Source: Lingula anatina (lineage: Eukaryota; Brachiopoda; Lingulata; Lingulida; Lingulidae). Taken from it: DNA of 64,000 bases. A program made the translations under genes and the position numbers. The stretch is from assembly GCF_001039355.2 (NCBI RefSeq), contig NW_019775125.1, positions 68,697 to 132,696 on the forward strand, written 5' to 3'. The notes under the pieces are model-generated. The model saw only the letters and a list, made by a program, of their open reading frames with translations, had not been told where the DNA came from and ran no database searches. Positions 1-11,459 of this stretch are shown piece after piece; position 1 is the stretch's first letter, and each line of letters starts with the position of its first letter.

Positions 1-3
1 AGA

Positions 4-42
<39 letters not shown>

Positions 43-1389
43 AAGGTCTGTGTGTGTGTTTGTGTGTGTGTGCTTTTTACTGACGACTTAGAAAAAATTT
101 CGTGTGGTTAACGGCCTTCATTATTTATTATTTTAGATTTTTTTTTAAACAAAAGCAAAAAATAGAATTTACACTTTCGAGAATGGAAATGGTTTGAAAC
201 GATATCACGGGACATGTACCTTATATACTATATGGGGTCAAAGATTGCTTGAAACCAAAATACGACCTACTTTTTTTTTCCCCTGCATAATGTAAAGCAC
301 AGGAGGTAAGCAGAAAATACCAGTATTTGTGCAAACATCAATTTCAGGTCATAATTCAACAAAAATCTGCAATATTTCTTCGGGGAAAAATATTTGAAAC
401 ATTATACGTGTAGTGATATTTGGTTTAGATCAGTGTCAATCATTAGCACTCGCTTAATATGCATGTTAAATTAATTTGATGTGTCGAGAGCAGAGGTCCA
501 TACATGTAACTCTTCAATGTCATAAGAGTGAGAATGATGAGACGTTTTAAGACCACACTGAAAACACTGTATGCAGAGCCGAAAATACTTTATTGTAATC
601 TTCATTAATTGGGTGGATACAGTAAATGCCAATGTAATTTATATCGTCCTTGAACTATATTGTCATCTTCACGAATTGGGTGGATGCAGCAAATGCCAAT
701 GTAATTTAACTCGTCCGCGGATAAAGTTGTTTTCTTTCTATGTTTTTTTGGATTATCTGTTCTCATTTGCAGATAGATTACTTCCTTTTATTCTTCATGT
801 GGGAGTTGATTAGGTGGAGCCTAGAAAAAAATGAAAATATGTCAATTTTATGTTTTATACATTCACGTTTTTTTTTAACTCACAGAAATCCCTATAACCC
901 GAGGGTGCGCTGATCCTAGGGTCCGCAATTCCAAAGACTTAAGGAGCCTCAATCAGATATTGATAGCTGTTTATTCATTGGACCATAACTGATTAATCTT
1001 CGGTCAAATCAGACGAACATTTAATTTAATTTAATTTAGTTCCTAAATTTCTCAATAAAAAGAATATTTTGAAACATTCTGGATATGATACCGATTATAC
1101 TAAATTGTCCCGGAAGTTGTGACGTCAATGCGCGAAGGAAGTTTGGACAACTGGGTATTTTAGCTTGGAATTGGTCATTATTTTTTATAATGAGGTGGTT
1201 AGATATGAATTGTCTCTTTTGGTATTTTTTTACATAATACAAACAGAAATACAGGAATTTTAAAGGAGAATGCGTTAAGTAGCTTGAAGGTAGAAATTGG
1301 GCTTATTTTCTATAAAACTGTCTTTTAAATTAGTTGCTGTGTACACCGGACCTTTTTTTATTTTTTTTTCTTTTTACTTTTTTACTTAC
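1..1389. other. No recognised gene; (GT)n and short tandem repeat
   Basis: A (GT)n run occupies about 6-41 with a shorter one at 49-71. An imperfect 67-base tandem duplication lies at 591-716. The remainder is AT-rich with no convincing exon; it is the downstream side of the EGF gene. Confidence 0.5.
591..716. repeat. Imperfect 67-bp tandem duplication
   Basis: Two units (591-657 and 658-716) share AATTGGGTGGAT and AAATGCCAATGTAATTTA at a spacing of 67 bases. No coding role is seen. Confidence 0.75.
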
Positions 1390-1539
1390 TAATGCAACTG
1401 GTATATCCGTCCCCTTCGAAGCCGTCAAGACAAACACAATATTGTCCATATTCCTGGTTGCATCCATCGTTATTATGAAGCCTGTCCTCTATTCCCCACT
1501 TTTTTTGCACAACGCATTTCCCATTTGTCGCACACGGCA
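1390..1539 (-). CDS. EGF-like domain exon 2 (paralogue of 3263-3412)
   Basis: 150 bases, phase 1 at both ends, encoding PCATNGKCVVQKKWG, a spacer, then GCNQEYGQYCVCLDGFEGDGYTSC. Same length, phase and most residues as 3263-3412, so the two arose by exon duplication. Donor GTAAGT leads to an exon not found in the remaining 1389 bases, so the gene probably continues beyond the window. Confidence 0.88.
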
Positions 1540-2741
1540 CTGAAAACAAGATTATAATTTAATGTGTAGCTTTAAATATTATAATCAACCAGACTTGAGT
1601 CATTAAATAACACACTTGAATGTATATCATTGAAACATTTGAAAAACGTGAGACATTTCAGGCCTTCATTGTTGATGGGACATATTCAACCGATTTCAAC
1701 GTGTAGATTAGCAAACATCAATATCAGCTAGAGTCAAATGTTAGCTCACATTAATTCTTAAAGGGCAAAATTGTTTCGTGATGTCTCATTTTAACTTTTA
1801 TCCCAAGAGATAGGCGTTAGGCCCCTTCTCGATATGGCATTCAAATCAAGATTCCAGTAAAAGCAAATGATAAGAAAAATCTGTTAGCAGAATTCTTTTA
1901 ACCTGTGGAATATCGGAATATGAACATTCACATTTATCTTAAAAGATATCGGGTATAAGTGACTTCCTGCTTTTACATTTTCCCACTAAAATAGTTTTGT
2001 TATAATTATTCAACACTGATCAAAACAGATATCCGCCGCTGACTTATAAGTAGACGAGGTAAATTTGGACACACGTTTGTTGTCTTCCATACAAGATCAT
2101 CTCATTATCAGTTACTTACTGGCTTAACTTTGTGCTTGTAAATAGTGTCATGCGTCGTCTCTTGGTGTTGAGTACATTAAACATAGGACCCATTCAGAAC
2201 TCAGACTAACCAAAACAAAGCTTGCCGTCTGATCCGCTAAAAGACACTGAAAACATATCCCGTGGGGAAGTATTCAAGTGGGTCGGCCATATTTGACCCT
2301 CGGACTAGTTAGTCCCCTATTCTGAATGTAGCCTTAGAGAATCTGGTGATAATACGAATACGTTGACTACAGGAGTAGGCGTGTTAGTTTGTTAATCTGA
2401 TTGCTTTAATCGAGAGTGCCCTCAGAGTTAGTGAGCAGTAGCTATTGCGACCTCGTTCTTAACGGGTCTATTGCGACCTCAGGTTTTACCAGTGGCCAGG
2501 AACCACGTATGATGCATTTTAATGAAGGAAAAATGCACAGGGGTCTACAAAATGATTATTGGTCTAAAAAAGAAGCCATTTATTTCTTGTAAGAAATCAG
2601 ACGCAATACTTTATTTCGTTTGAGCACTATCAAATTATCATGGGTCAGAGTAAGCCACACACTTGGTCTTCAAGTTAAAACTGATTTTACAGTTAACAGG
2701 CCCCATGATCAGGTATACACTTTTAAACAGCTACAGCATAC

Positions 2742-2855
2742 CTTTGTTGCAAGTGGATCCCCATATATCTCCAGGGCAGTAACACTTAAAACTGCCTGGG
2801 CGATTTTCGCAGGTGGCGTTATTCAAACAAAGGTTGGCGTCGCACTCGTTGATAT
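2742..2855 (-). CDS. Calcium-binding EGF domain exon
   Basis: 114 bases, phase 1 at both ends. Begins DINEC, the calcium-binding EGF start, and holds six cysteines. CENRPGSFKC fits the Asn/Asp beta-hydroxylation pattern (C-x-N-x4-F-x-C). CLNNATC fits the C2-x4-T-C3 O-fucose pattern. Acceptor is ctttcag, donor GTATGC. Confidence 0.9.
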
Positions 2856-3262
2856 CTGAAAGAAAACATGGAATGCTCTGTCTTGACATATAAGCGCACT
2901 TTAAGCTCTGTGGTCGATTTCGCAAAATATCTATAGTTAGATATATATATAGAATTGTGATTTTAATGCAGTCCATTGTATTGTATGGCATGTTTGTGCA
3001 TTTACCTTCTGTTTCATTGTATTGTCTTCTCGGAATAAAAAAGGTCGGGCACTGAGAATGAAATGTTTGAGTAACTATCTTCTTACCCAAAAGGCATTGA
3101 CTGGCATTTGTGGACCTGTAATTTAAGCTACAAACGGGGCAACTGGACTTTGGCAGAATAAAACAGTAGTCAGAAACTAAGTGGAGGTGGGAGTGGTAGT
3201 TCCACTGGAGTTACACGTTACGTTATTATCATCAACTGGACATTGGACCTTTTCTTACTTAC

Positions 3263-3412
3263 CAGTGCAGCTGGTATATCCATCTCCTTCGTAGCCATCT
3301 TCACAAACACAATATTGTCCAAATGCTGTATTGCAATTATCGTTATTATGAAGCCTGTCCTCTATCACGCCTTTTTTCTCCACAACGCATTTTCCATTTT
3401 CCGCACAAGGCA
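3263..3412 (-). CDS. EGF-like domain exon 1
   Basis: 150 bases, phase 1 at both ends, encoding PCAENGKCVVEKKG, a spacer, then NCNTAFGQYCVCEDGYEGDGYTSC. All six EGF cysteines are present, with a long C2-C3 loop. Acceptor actttcag and donor GTAAGT. It is a close paralogue of the exon at 1390-1539: same length and phase, and shared KCVV and IEDRLHNND stretches. Confidence 0.88.
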
Positions 3413-3856
3413 CTGAAAGTATTTTAAAGTAGGTTTATAATTCAGATCCAAATAGATATTCACTTTTATTCGACCTGAATAGCGTCATTATATGACGCAT
3501 AGTAATATTCTTATTTCACCATTTGAAATAAGTGAGTTAATCTCTGATGATTAAGGCAACAATCGGTCGCAATCAACTTGTGCCGTAGAATCGTGCTTGT
3601 ATACATGTTTCTAGAGTCAAATATTCGCATTATTTTCCAAGAGGTAAACACATAGGCCTATATATGATTTAAGTAGTGTTTAGGGTACATAACTGTGTTC
3701 TTTTTCAAGTCGAGATAAATGTGAAAATGGCCACTAAAACAAAAGTCGAAAAGATTGTAAACGCGGAATATTCAGTTTCGTTTTCAGTACTACAGGTTTA
3801 TCTTGGGTCATAGTAAACCAAATATATTTGGTTAGTAATTAAAAAAACTTTAAATT

Positions 3857-3897
<41 letters not shown>

Positions 3898-4854
3898 TGA
3901 ATAAAACAAATAATAATAAGTCAGTTTTCTTGGCTTAGCTGGCTAGGATGTCCATAAGAGTTGTGTGACACTGTTCCTGATAGTGGTAACATTGGTACGA
4001 AGACATTGACCACTAGAAACTGACCAATTTTTTAAAACTGAGACCAGGGATGCACAGGCCGAGACTGTTCAAGCTGTTCATAGCCAGCCTGCGCATGCTG
4101 ATCTCTGATGGTTTGTCTAGGTCTCCACAACATGGCGAATTAGAACTGTTGTGCAGAAAAATGTTCCTCGACATGGCTTCAGAGAAAACAGCTAATAAAT
4201 GCCCATGCATAAATTTTGTCAATGTTTATTGCTTATGACGGTCATCGCTAATATGCCATTATTTTTTACTCTATTCTCCTTCAATGGCCGAGAAATTGCT
4301 TTTAATCCTAAGCGCCGAGAATAAGCGTTATTTAAGATGATGCTCTTCTAGGTTTTTGTTTCATTTTAGTATTATTTATGAATGCATGTTTAAAAATTAT
4401 AATTTTCACACAAGATTATATAAAAAAGGAGGATAATTCTAGAAATAAATCTGTTTTAATCTCTTTATTTAAAGAATAATTTGTTTAATTTATGTATCTT
4501 CTAGCTTTTTTAAAAGCTCTTATATTATTTTTAATTTATGTTTTACGATTATAGAATTTATTCGTAAACAGCGCTACGATGTATGTGTAGCGCGGATTTA
4601 AGACAATTATATTTAAAGTACAATTGTAGATCCCAAACTTCCCCACCTCCTTTAGTAATAATCTGCAGAATAAAGACTCTACAGCTGACTTTACTGACAG
4701 TTAACAGCTCCAAAGTACTGGGTTAAGTGCCCCAAAGATTCTTCTAATTAATTCATATCAAACTGGAACACCCACTATATAGACTTTTTCTCTTGGTAGC
4801 TAAATGTCATATAAAAACCGTTAATATTTTATGCCGCTTGAGTCAAATACTTAC
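3413..4854 (-). other. Intron 1 of the EGF gene
   Basis: Lies between the signal-peptide exon and the first EGF exon. It contains a (TAA)n microsatellite at about 3858-3897 and is otherwise AT-rich with no recognised exon. Confidence 0.55.
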
Positions 4855-4939
4855 CCTGTGCGCCATTACACTGTGAGGGACAGAGGAATGTCCACGTCAT
4901 CAAAGCCAGAACAAGGTGCGGGTTGAACATCAATCCCAT
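4855..4939 (-). CDS. EGF-module gene, first coding exon (signal peptide)
   Basis: ATG at 4939 begins 28 codons starting MGLMFNPHLVLALMTWTFLC, a hydrophobic leader typical of a secreted protein, followed by PSQCNGAQ. The donor is CAGG|GTAAGT, phase 1. It joins in frame to the EGF exon at 3263-3412, giving AQ-V-PCAENGKC. With the downstream exons the visible protein is about 166 residues: leader, EGF, calcium-binding EGF, EGF. The end of the gene is not seen; it may lie below position 1. The gene name is unknown; many invertebrate extracellular proteins share this layout. Confidence 0.75.
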
Positions 4940-5834
4940 CACTATATTGACTGATTTTAGAATCAACGGTCTGTGTTTCTGTGCTAGAACGAAATATGAT
5001 TTTATAAAACAAACGCAGTTTGACTTTTTACATCAACAAGTTAGGAAGCGCAAAAAAAAAAAAAAAAATTGTAAAAACGACATCACTTATTCAGCTCATC
5101 TGAAAACCAATGCTTCCAGCGAAATCTCTTTACTTTGAAATTGCAATTTAACTATGAGTATTGTATGTGATTCAAATCTGAGTTGAAATTTTGGAGTAAG
5201 GGATATGGAAATCGTTTTAGGCTCTGGTATGACGCCAAAGGTATAAATTACATAATTTAACGAAATAAACATTGACTTTCAGTTAATTTAGAATGTTCTA
5301 TATAGAACTATGATTTACTGAATATTACTTAAAATATTCTTGAAAACATAATTCATAAATTAGTTTTTTCTTAATTCTAGAAATCGGCAGCAGGTTTTGG
5401 CATCGAAATTCATCATATTATCACTAATTATCAAAAATAAGAACTTGTCGTTATCATTTAAGAAAACAAAATTGTTATTAAAACGTCTGGCCATATTAAA
5501 ATTTTCACCACGTTTATCAGTAAAAAGTGACAGTTAACTAAAAAGTGAACCTTGTCTGCAATCCCCTTATCACATAATGGACAGGTTCTTTCCACAATAG
5601 CTAGTTTTTCATATCGACCCGTTTTTATTCGAACACCTCACCTTAGCAAGTGCACTGAAACGTTTAGTCGACAACGATTGTTTTTTAACATAACTACTTA
5701 AATGTACTTTTAGATATTCTTTAAATAATCTAAACAATCTTAGTTTATTTACCCCACCATTACTACAGGGAGTGTCGTCCCATAACTTAGCAAACCAGTC
5801 AGAGCGGTGTTCTGCAGCAGCACACACCTTAAGC

Positions 5835-6116
5835 AAGTGGCGGATTTAGGGGGTGTCAGGGGCAGTCCTGTCCCCCTCCGTTTTCCGAAAAAAAAATCAC
5901 ATCAATGGTCCCCTCTTGAAATTAGAATTTTGACTAGCTAAATCATGGTTCTAAACCTGATCAAATGGCACCATTTGCCCTCTACAATTCCAACATTTTT
6001 GGGGCTCTTTCATCGGGCCCCGAACCCGACGGCAAGGGGGTCGGTTTCGCATCCGCTGCCTGTCATTCCTATAAAAACGGACCCCCCCACTCCAAATTAT
6101 CCAGGATCCGACCCTG
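5835..6116. mobile_element. Possible hAT-like MITE remnant
   Basis: The left side carries GGCGGATTTAGGGGG and the right end reads CCAGGATCCGACCCTG, which inverts to CAGGGTCGGATCCTGG. These resemble the CAGGGGCGGATC ends seen at 42230-42408. The repeats are imperfect and no clear target duplication is visible. Confidence 0.4.
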
Positions 6117-6544
6117 TTAACACAGTTTATTGCGTAAGCCTTACATATAAGAAAGTCGGCTGAAGACAAATCAGTTGAACTCCAAGGTTATCAAATTTAC
6201 TTCTAACTCTGGTTATCCAATTCTTTTACCATATTTAGATATTTAAACTCGATAAGAAAAACTTTTTAGATAACCTGCTATTGTCCATATTTATATGCAC
6301 TAATCTACACAATAGGTTATTTACGTTGACTAATTGTTTTTCTATATAAGGCCTGAAGGGAATTCATGAAATTTCCGCAAATCCCCAACTTACAAAGTTT
6401 ATACCTGTACCTTGAATAATACCTATTCATTCTGGCGAATGCTTTTGCACATACGTAGCTAAGTGCACAGGTCTGAAGCAAAATAGTTTTTTAAAGCGAC
6501 ATCACTGATTTTTCTTATGAAAACAACTGTCACGATGATCTTAC

Positions 6545-6641
6545 CTTGTTTTTTCGTACTGAAGCCTGATCCAGCAATGAGACACCCAAGGACAGGCTTC
6601 ATCCACATATACACTAGAGCTGTCACTGTCGAGATCTCCAT
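6545..6641 (-). CDS. Candidate alternative first exon (signal peptide)
   Basis: ATG at 6641 in a strong context (ATCACCATGG) starts 32 codons: MEISTVTALVYMWMKPVLGC then LIAGSGFSTKKQ, ending CAAG|GTAAGA in phase 1. The leader is hydrophobic with a small-residue end, as in secreted proteins. Its phase fits the EGF exon at 3263-3412 as well as the exon at 4855-4939 does. It is either an alternative promoter of the same gene or the first exon of a neighbour. An in-frame ATG 33 bases upstream has a poorer context. Confidence 0.55.
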
Positions 6642-6914
6642 GGTGATAGGCGGGACACAGGAGAAACTATCCAATCACAATCATGCTCAATATAAAACAT
6701 ATCTGTTGGCTGTATATACCATTGCCTTATGCAAATGTTATGTTACTGATTCTTAAACGAAATCTTACATCCGGAAGAATGTTCAGTAACAGTTGAAAAA
6801 TAATATATAAAAGATGAGCAATGCTGACATTTCGACTAGGTATTTGTGACCCCGGGCCAGCTGTTACTCTCCAATACAGAGGCTTTATTTATGATTCATA
6901 TACATTTGCTACTG

Positions 6915-6988
6915 CATATTGAAAATTGTATGATGGCACATGCCAGACTGTCATATTGAAAATTGTATGATGGCACATGCCAGACTGT
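6915..6988. repeat. Perfect 37-bp tandem duplication
   Basis: Two adjacent identical 37-base units (6915-6951, 6952-6988) starting CATATTGAAAATTGTATGAT. Perfect identity suggests a very recent duplication or an assembly slip. Confidence 0.85.
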
Positions 6989-6999
6989 CATTCAGTAAT

Positions 7000-8247
7000 A
7001 TGGCATTTTACATAAATTTGCCCTGCAGAAATCTTGCATCATTGCTGCCACTTAAAGCCGACACTTGTACCACATACATTTCTCATAACTTGGTGATAGG
7101 GACAAGGCGAAGCAGAAAACGCCCAATATTTAAATTCCAAAGGCTCATTTCCAATGAAACTATCACTCTACGTAAATCGATCAAACCTCACAGGGATTCT
7201 CGTTGACTGCAATGAGATCAACAGCTTAACGCGCCTCCTTCAAACCCCGTACTCCTGCCGTTGAGGAAAATACAGAAAAGCTGGTGATTATAAGAGTACG
7301 TTTTAAACAAGAGGCCCTATGTGAAGACATATAACCCTCTGATCAGGGTCCCACTAAAATACTATATACGAAATCTTTCACCATTTTTGTAACAGACCTC
7401 TAACTATATATATAGCGCACCCCGTGGTCTTAAAGCATGTCAATATGACAACAGGAAAAATGTATAACGTGATTCATGTATATAGCCAAAACTCTACCAC
7501 ACACAGTTTGGGTACCCTAGATTCTAGATTCCAGTATTGCCAGCTCGTTCTTGATTTCATATATAACCCATATCAGTAATACCAGGCTCTAGCGAACACC
7601 GTCAAGCTGTGGGTGTTCTTCAAAAAAATCTGCCTAGGGCGCTTCCACATTTGGAAGTCACATGTGTCGTACGTCACAGCTGTGTCCGCCTGAGCTCCAT
7701 ATTTGGAAGTCATAAGTCTCGTACGTCACAGGTTTGGCCGCCTGGAGCTGCCTTTCCCGCCTTGCGCTGACGTTATCTAGTGCAAACGAGACAAGAAGCA
7801 AAGTGGCTGACGCGGAGTTAGAAGTTTGAATTAAGAATAACTTGTAGTCGAGGTCAGTGCCACAATACAAGCAACATTCTGAATTAAAAACTGATTTTGG
7901 TGTAGCCATTGCGCAGCCCTTATAGTGGTATCGGGCCATACTGTGAAGCTGAGTGTAGCTGCCAAACTTGGCACACGGCAAGCACGTGTATTGTGTGCAG
8001 GAGCAAGTGTTTTTTGATAAGCAAAAAATACAAACAAACATCTGGTTTATCTTTTTCTTTTAAAATACATTATATACTTTTAAATTTACATCTTATACAC
8101 AGGAAATAAAATTAAATAAAGCACATTTAAATCTGTTTTACGTTTCATTTTGGTGTAATGACATTCAACTGCAGATTCACTGCGCAGCAGTTCTATTTGA
8201 TTGACGAAAGTCAATCGCTGTTCCTCAGAGGAAGTAAAAGTGATCCC

Positions 8248-8281
<34 letters not shown>

Positions 8282-8330
8282 TGCTCACTTAATTGCTTTA
8301 TGATTAACTACAGTATGTATTTATTTTTTT
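7000..8330. other. No recognised gene; CRE-like tandem repeat and (GT)n
   Basis: A minus-strand open frame of 127 codons (7658-8041) is cysteine-rich but matches nothing I know and lacks gene context; I do not call it. A 52-base tandem duplication with TACGTCAC sites is at 7645-7748. A (GT)n run lies at 8253-8281. Confidence 0.4.
7645..7748. repeat. 52-bp tandem duplication with TACGTCAC motifs
   Basis: Two units share TTTGGAAGTCA and TCGTACGTCACAG. TACGTCA resembles the cAMP-response element TGACGTCA, so this could be a duplicated CREB/ATF-type site. That reading is only motif similarity. Confidence 0.6.
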
Positions 8331-8661
8331 ATACACTCTTGCCCAAAAATGGTTGGTACACCGAAATGTTGGGATGCATATCGCCCTGATTCTTTCATTA
8401 TAATTGATATTATAAAATTAATACTGTTTATATTGTTCAATATGTGAAGCTGGAGGATTGGTAGAGTCAAGGAGAAACAACCAATGCAAATGTGAAAAAA
8501 GTGTTAATTTATTTAGGTTTTTTTTCTCATGCCCCCAAAAAGAGTACTTTTTTACGTAACAGTACCAAGTGAAAAATTAAACATAAATTTATACTGTGAT
8601 TGACAATTAATATGAAATTAGGGGAAATTGTCATGAAACATCTTCAGAGTTCATTATTAAT

Positions 8662-9173
8662 CTAAATAGCGGGTATGCCCACCCCGAGCTTGGATAATGG
8701 CCGCCAGACGGCGTGGCATACTAGAGTTACAGCTCTTTGGAGAGGAAATCTGGTCAGGGCATCTCGCAGTTCATCTAGATTTGTAGGGGGAGGGTTTCTC
8801 CTCTGAATAGCACGACCAAGTTCGTCCCACATGTGCTCAATTGGGTTTGCATCTGGACTTCTTGCTGGCTGTGGCATCGACTGAATGTTGTTTTGTCGGA
8901 TATAGTCTGCAATTTAGCGGGCTGTGTGAGGAGTTGATTGTTATGTTGCAATCTAAAATTGTCTCTGTATATCCCTCTTGCGAACGGCTCCAGGTTCTGC
9001 TGGAGAATGTCTCTGTATCTGGCAGCATTAAGGTTTTCATCCAGAGGAAGCAATGGGCAAATACCGTTGCTGCAAATGGCACCCCAAACATGTACAGAAT
9101 CACCTCCTCCAGCTATTGTTTCCTGAATATTTTCAGTTAACAGCCTCTCCCCAGGGAGCCTACGCACTCCCAT
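8662..9173 (-). pseudogene. Tc1/mariner transposase remnant
   Basis: Two minus-strand frames together resemble the C-terminal half of a Tc1-type transposase. The first (8775-9173) has GERLLTENIQETIAGGGDS, VHVWGAICSNG and LNAARYRDILQQNLEPFARG. The second (8662-8877) has ARSPDANPIEHMWDELGRAI, the family's C-terminal signature holding the last catalytic acidic residue. A frameshift separates them. The second catalytic Asp, normally in a QDNA motif, is replaced in LQHNN. The N-terminal DNA-binding part is missing, so this copy is dead. Confidence 0.88.
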
Positions 9174-9189
9174 AGCTGGAGGAGGTGGT

Positions 9190-9446
9190 TCTGTATATCG
9201 TTGTTAACAGTTTATTTCATTTAAATAGCTTTTTAGTAGTCACCATATCCTCTTTTTATATATTATTTGATCATTACTTATTTATTTATTTATCGAACTC
9301 TTTATTTTTAATGATGAACTCGCCTAGTCGGAGGTTCTGTATTATGAATTGGTTTTTGGATTCTTTAACTGATCAAGGTGTCAGCCTAGCATCAACCTTC
9401 CAGACACCTACGCGCTCGAACGCACAAACGCCCGCACTCACACACA

Positions 9447-9495
<49 letters not shown>

Positions 9496-11290
9496 TCTCT
9501 GTTTTGAACAAAGAACAAGTGTTCTTGCAGTCTGCTGATCTGATGTGAACAAGTTCAGTTGTTGCATGTTGGTTTCAAATACAACAACACATTACTCAAA
9601 GGTTGGGCGCATCTGTCGCAACCAAATAAAGTACGCTCTACCTCTTCATTCTTACAAAATATAACATATAATACAACATAATATAACAAATTTGATATCA
9701 AACCCTAGCTTTGAAGAGGTGTAACGCCAGGTTGTCGTCAAAAGAGTAATAATGAACTGTGGGCAATGCAGTGGTAAAACTCAAGTTGTCTGTAAATATT
9801 TCTTTTTCACCTTTTATTGTGTCTTGAATGGAAGTCGTGTGAGGCGCGACTAAAAAAGAAACTAAAAGATGTAACGTAATCACCATTTACGCTATATAAA
9901 ACGAAAGAAGATATTTCCCAAAAAAAAATTGAGATGTTTTTTTAAATAAATGGAACATGTGAAATCAGCAAAGATTATGGAGAACATATCCCTTACACCA
10001 CTTGGGCCCTCTGCACTTATATGCCAGAAATAAAGCTGGTGATATGCGCCTTGGGGCAGGGGCCCTCGAGCTTACTTGGAGGGAGGGGGGGGGGAGTAAG
10101 AGCCGCAAAACAAATTAAGATAACGGTAATAATTACAAATGCTTCCCACATGTAAGTAGGACGACTGAATTGTTGCTTTTGATCGACACAAAAAGAGATT
10201 TGGTCCCCAAGTCGATGTGAGTAAACATGGTTGCTGCAGGCCCCTAGCCAGGGGAGGTACGGGGGGTTCGAACGAACTGTCCCTTGCTCTGGTTTTAATC
10301 CAAGTCCTGCATATGATTGCACTTTGTTTGTTAAATGTTTTGATTAACAGAATGTCATTATTTTTGATAACTTGAATTATTTATTATGTATAACACTGGT
10401 GATTTATTAGCTTTCAAGTGTTTTTTTGTTTGTCACAATATGTGCATGTCTGAACGCCTAAGAACAGATCACAGAACAGATTAATATCTGGTAAACGCGG
10501 AGTTGATCTGAACACAGCAGCGAGTCTAAGTCATCCCCGGCAGCCAATTTTCTGCTTTGTTTACACTTCACTGTTCACTCTCTCAGTTTCAATTCTATAG
10601 TCCAGGAAAGAAGTAAGCCTAAAGATTCGCTTGACCTCCGGTCCATTGGCCATATTAGGGATGAAGCTAAGGCTTCCCTTTCCTCAAGATTATTATCCCA
10701 CCATACTCAGCATTCGGAAGAAATACCTAAACACACCTACATCACATCATTAGAATATATAAATAGGTTTAAAAAATGCTAAATGTAGCAATTTTATTTT
10801 AAGATTTTTCTATAATTACATCTCCTTCAATTATTTTATTAAAAATGTACCGTGAAAAAAATCCTCACCTTGCTGCTCATTACCCCATATTGGCCCAGTG
10901 CCCCACTAATCACCATAAAAATCACCATGAAAAAAATATACAGTATATATTGTAAAACACCAAATTATATATCGTGAGTTGGATACATATAAAATAACAT
11001 AAAATCTTAGATTTAAATAATATATTCATCTTTAGCTTATACGTGTGTAACTTACCCTTTTGTGGTCGTGCATTTCTGCAAACATTTAAAAAGTAGGTGG
11101 CTGAGAACATATATAATTCAAAACATTTCCTGTCACGTTAAGGCCCGCGGGATTAAATGGTTTGAGTCATAATATTACATATATTTTAGTGAACAAATTT
11201 CGAAAAACCATAGATCCAAAGATCTTTTATGAAAAGGGCCCCATCAGGTATGACGGGGTATGATATTTACACAGCCATGAACTAAACGTA
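9190..11290. other. No recognised gene; (CA)n and repeat fragments
   Basis: Contains a (CA)n tract at about 9437-9492 and a fragment at 10220-10275 with CCCTAGCCAGGGG and GGGGGGTTCGAACGAAC, resembling ends of widespread nonautonomous elements. A 20-base splice-flanked segment lies at 11056-11075 (see findings). Otherwise AT-rich. Confidence 0.4.
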
Positions 11291-11291
11291 C

Positions 11292-11399
11292 CTGTGTTGC
11301 AAGTGTCTCCCCCAAAATGATCAGGACAAACGCACTGGAAATTGTCACCAACTTCAGTGCACGTCCCTCCTTTTAAGCAAGGTTGGGAATCGCAGGGAG
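11292..11399 (-). CDS. EGF-like domain exon (Notch-type glycosylation sites)
   Basis: 108 bases, phase 1 at both ends, encoding PCDSQPCLKGGTCTEVGDNF and QCVCPDHFGGDTCNT, with six cysteines. CDSQPC fits the C-x-S-x-P-C O-glucose consensus and CLKGGTC fits the C2-x4-T-C3 O-fucose consensus. Acceptor cttttccag, donor GTACGT. It lies upstream of the other EGF exons on the same strand and phase, so it may belong to the same gene from a more distal start, or to a separate gene. Confidence 0.85.
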
Positions 11400-11459
11400 C
11401 TGGAAAAGATATTTGTTCAGAAAACCCCCCAACATAAATACACTCTTTGGCCCCACAGG

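Noticed and set aside
6671-6697. CCAAT and TATAAAA on the plus strand near the 6641 exon
   Set aside because: Orientation is opposite to the exon and spacing is atypical; no plus-strand gene follows.
7658-8041. 127-codon cysteine-rich minus-strand open frame
   Set aside because: No family resemblance, no signal peptide or convincing splice signals, and it runs through the tandem CRE-like repeat; probably chance.
8253-8281. Dinucleotide tract producing VCVCVC-like peptides
   Set aside because: Plain microsatellite; the peptide is meaningless. Similar frames at other microsatellites were ignored.
10220-10275. Possible tRNA or SINE B-box (GGTTCGAA)
   Set aside because: No A-box at the right spacing and no cloverleaf; better explained as the end of a nonautonomous element.
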